Below, piece by piece: positions 16,901-17,603 of a stretch of 17,603 nucleotides of DNA. The notes under the pieces are model-generated. The model saw nothing but the letters and a program-made list of their open reading frames with translations. It ran no database searches and was not told the DNA's origin. Position 1 is the first letter of the stretch; each line of letters starts with the position of its first letter. The position numbers were made by a program, and so were the translations under genes. Origin of the DNA: UBA2330 sp035443185 (GTDB lineage: Bacteria; Bacteroidota; Ignavibacteria; Tepidaquicellales; Tepidaquicellaceae); contig DAORRV010000079.1 of the NCBI GenBank assembly GCA_035443185.1, forward strand, positions 1 to 17,603. Reading direction: 5' to 3'.

Positions 16901-17593
16901 CATGAAGTGCTACAGAGACTTGAAAAAGAAGACAAGATTGGAATAGTAGTGCTTGCCAGACCTTATCATAATGATCCGGGAATTAATCATGAGATATTAG
17001 AAGAATTTCAAAAGCTGGGTTACCCTGTATTTTATCAGGACACTCTTCCGACTGATGAAGAAACACTTGATAAATTATTCGGTGATGAGATCAAAGCCGG
17101 AATTATCAGAACTGCTTTTGATATTGAAGATGTTTGGAAAAATTCATATTCCGAAAATACTTCGCGTAAAGTATGGGCTGCAAAATATACTGCTAGACAT
17201 CCAAATCTGATCGCACTTGAATTGTCTTCTTTTAAATGCGGACATGATGCTCCTATCTATACAGTGATACAGGAGATAGTCGAGGATTCCGGAACACCTT
17301 ATTTTTCTTTTAAGGACATAGATGAAAATAAACCAACCGGCTCTATCAAGATCAGAGTTGAGACTATAGGATATTTTCTGAAGAGATACAGAGAGGATAT
17401 TGTCATGAAAAAAGAAAAGGAGAAATCCATTGAAGAAAATCTGAAAGAATTTGAAATGAAGATAAGAAAAAATCTTGAGCTTCAGGAAAAGCTGAATGTA
17501 ATGAAAAAAGCTGATCCATCAATTGACAGAAAAAACGGCAGTCCAACACTAGTGACTGTTGAAGAAATTAAAATTCTTGAGTCAGTGGAATAG
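13961..17593 (+). CDS. Tandem acyl-CoA dehydratase activase with DUF2229 (BcrAD/BadFG ATPase) fusion
   Basis: This 1210-residue protein has two ASKHA-fold activase domains. Domain 1 (about 8-285) has GFDVGSTTVKA, ELGGQDAK (108-115), KCAGGTG (C138) and GKCGVFAETD (C177). Domain 2 (about 355-630) has GIDGGSTSTKA, DVGGQDIK (458-465), QCSAGNGYF (C483) and GYGCAVFMQSD (C522). A CYFCKNKC motif (C656, C659, C663) sits in the linker. From about 795 a DUF2229-like region (IGIPRILNMYQHTPFF, DPCFPSK C851, HTACPT C898) leads to a dehydratase-like end (LARPYHNDPGINHE, SFKCGHDAP C1093) and a charged helix (1148-1185). Known activases hydrolyse ATP to push an electron into the dehydratase; here this is inferred. 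The preceding 597-residue gene is the likely partner. In many organisms the two are a single longer protein. The start ATG 13961 opens into the first ATPase strand. Confidence 0.88.
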   Translation: MAEKRNYSIGFDVGSTTVKAVVIDTEKDEIIWSDYQRHDTKQPEKSLELLKAMERDLDLEGVTGMRCFITGSGGGNIGKHIGGKFVQEVNAVSLAVEKLYPATHSVIELGGQDAKIIIFKPDEETGKKKKIPSMNDKCAGGTGAVIDKINAKLKIPAAELSNMGYNDLRLHPVAGKCGVFAETDINGLQKSGVPSDQLMASLFESIIQQNISVLTRGHTLMPEVLLLGGPNCYIKGMKDCWKYNIPKIWEERKVILPQGVAPEDLIKVPDNAQYFAAIGAVEYGKEEEDHIGVYTGWKDLEHYILVGREEEKKKMNGGNTTGLYATDNELAAFKEKHKIEKFIPATFKPGEVVRGCIGIDGGSTSTKAALVSLDKEVLIKAYQLSKGNPIEDTIDILGNIQKQVEDQGATLEILGVGTTGYAKDILKDVLQADVALVETVAHTQAGLHFYPETDVICDVGGQDIKIIILNQGRVVDFKLNTQCSAGNGYFLQSTAQGFGYTVEEFADKAFEAKTFPKFGYGCAVFMQSDIVDFQRQGWRAEEIMAGLANVLPKNIWLYVSQIPNLAKLGSTFVLQGGTQHNLAAVKTQVDFIEERFKGSGIEPKVFVHKHTGEAGAIGCGIEAARLYNNGKRTEFIGMERVSNILYKTTREESTRCYFCKNKCLRTFIDVKTENIAPDKIEEEKKKFIELTVIEPEQIANPKSKVPMANGTQRLIIATCEKGTVEDVTDMRGIKQGIDDIKKSNPNIIEEAAKNAWISYKPEIVAEPVSEPKGIFISKKQKDEYSDRLAKFELRSKLVIGIPRILNMYQHTPFFTAYFESLGVKPGNFVYSEFTTEEMYKAGAKRGSIDPCFPSKVAIPHIHNLLYVQNKKKQIDFIFSPIVDNMPSELEFAQAHTACPTITATVEAAKAAFIKEGDLFEQFQTEYVNPFIQLFNMQMTARQMFECFENRLGLTEEENMNAVKEGYIAYNKFINNHKEKSHEVLQRLEKEDKIGIVVLARPYHNDPGINHEILEEFQKLGYPVFYQDTLPTDEETLDKLFGDEIKAGIIRTAFDIEDVWKNSYSENTSRKVWAAKYTARHPNLIALELSSFKCGHDAPIYTVIQEIVEDSGTPYFSFKDIDENKPTGSIKIRVETIGYFLKRYREDIVMKKEKEKSIEENLKEFEMKIRKNLELQEKLNVMKKADPSIDRKNGSPTLVTVEEIKILESVE

Positions 17594-17603
17594 TTAGTAG
17601 TTA

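Noticed and set aside
1..17603. CRISPR array, tRNA, rRNA, toxin-antitoxin or intact transposase
   Set aside because: Looked for on both strands; no regularly spaced direct repeats, cloverleaf-like sequences or transposase motifs were recognised.

Overview
The window is AT-rich bacterial chromosome. The best guess is an anaerobic or facultative member of the FCB group, close to Ignavibacteriota (Chlorobi/Bacteroidota side). The basis is type IX secretion (T9SS) sorting domains with the NYPNPFNP signature at the end of several secreted proteins, near-absence of strong Shine-Dalgarno sites before many genes, A-rich leaders and low GC. This is inference from style; there is no rRNA in the window.

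Left part (1-8140): a surface-protein block. After a decayed stretch at 1-300 (possible DUF4279 remnant) come three tandem paralogues (465-1826, 1949-3280, 3796-5163). Each has an N-terminal export signal, five or six Asp-box/BNR-type repeats spaced about 40-55 residues apart (predicted beta-propeller) and a T9SS type A C-terminal sorting domain. A fourth, unrelated secreted protein (5247-7658, glycosidase-like in places) has its T9SS domain cut off by a one-base frameshift; the orphaned domain is still readable at 7657-8055. A rho-independent terminator follows gene 1, and two nearly identical terminators follow gene 2 and the broken gene. The gap at 3351-3700 holds a decayed minus-strand phage tail-collar-like fragment, an inverted repeat and an ATC-phased short repeat.

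Middle (8762-11852): a compact hpnC-hpnD-hpnE operon with ATGA overlaps. It encodes the bacterial three-step route from farnesyl diphosphate to squalene (HpnD makes presqualene diphosphate, HpnC hydroxysqualene, HpnE squalene). No squalene-hopene cyclase is present here, so the end product (hopanoid or other) cannot be read from the window. A doubtful small membrane ORF lies upstream.

Right part (11886-17593): two large genes related to the 2-hydroxyacyl-CoA dehydratase/activase radical system. They are a 597-residue dehydratase-component-like iron-sulfur protein, and a 1210-residue protein with two fused BcrAD/BadFG (ASKHA ATPase) activase domains followed by a DUF2229-like and a dehydratase-like region. 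Both activase domains keep both cluster cysteines with identical spacing, so one polypeptide could form the cluster-bridged pseudo-dimer that normally needs two subunits. The substrate is unknown; this pair is the most interesting system in the window. A small element with inverted ends and hairpins lies between the two genes. No tRNA, rRNA, CRISPR array or intact transposase was seen.
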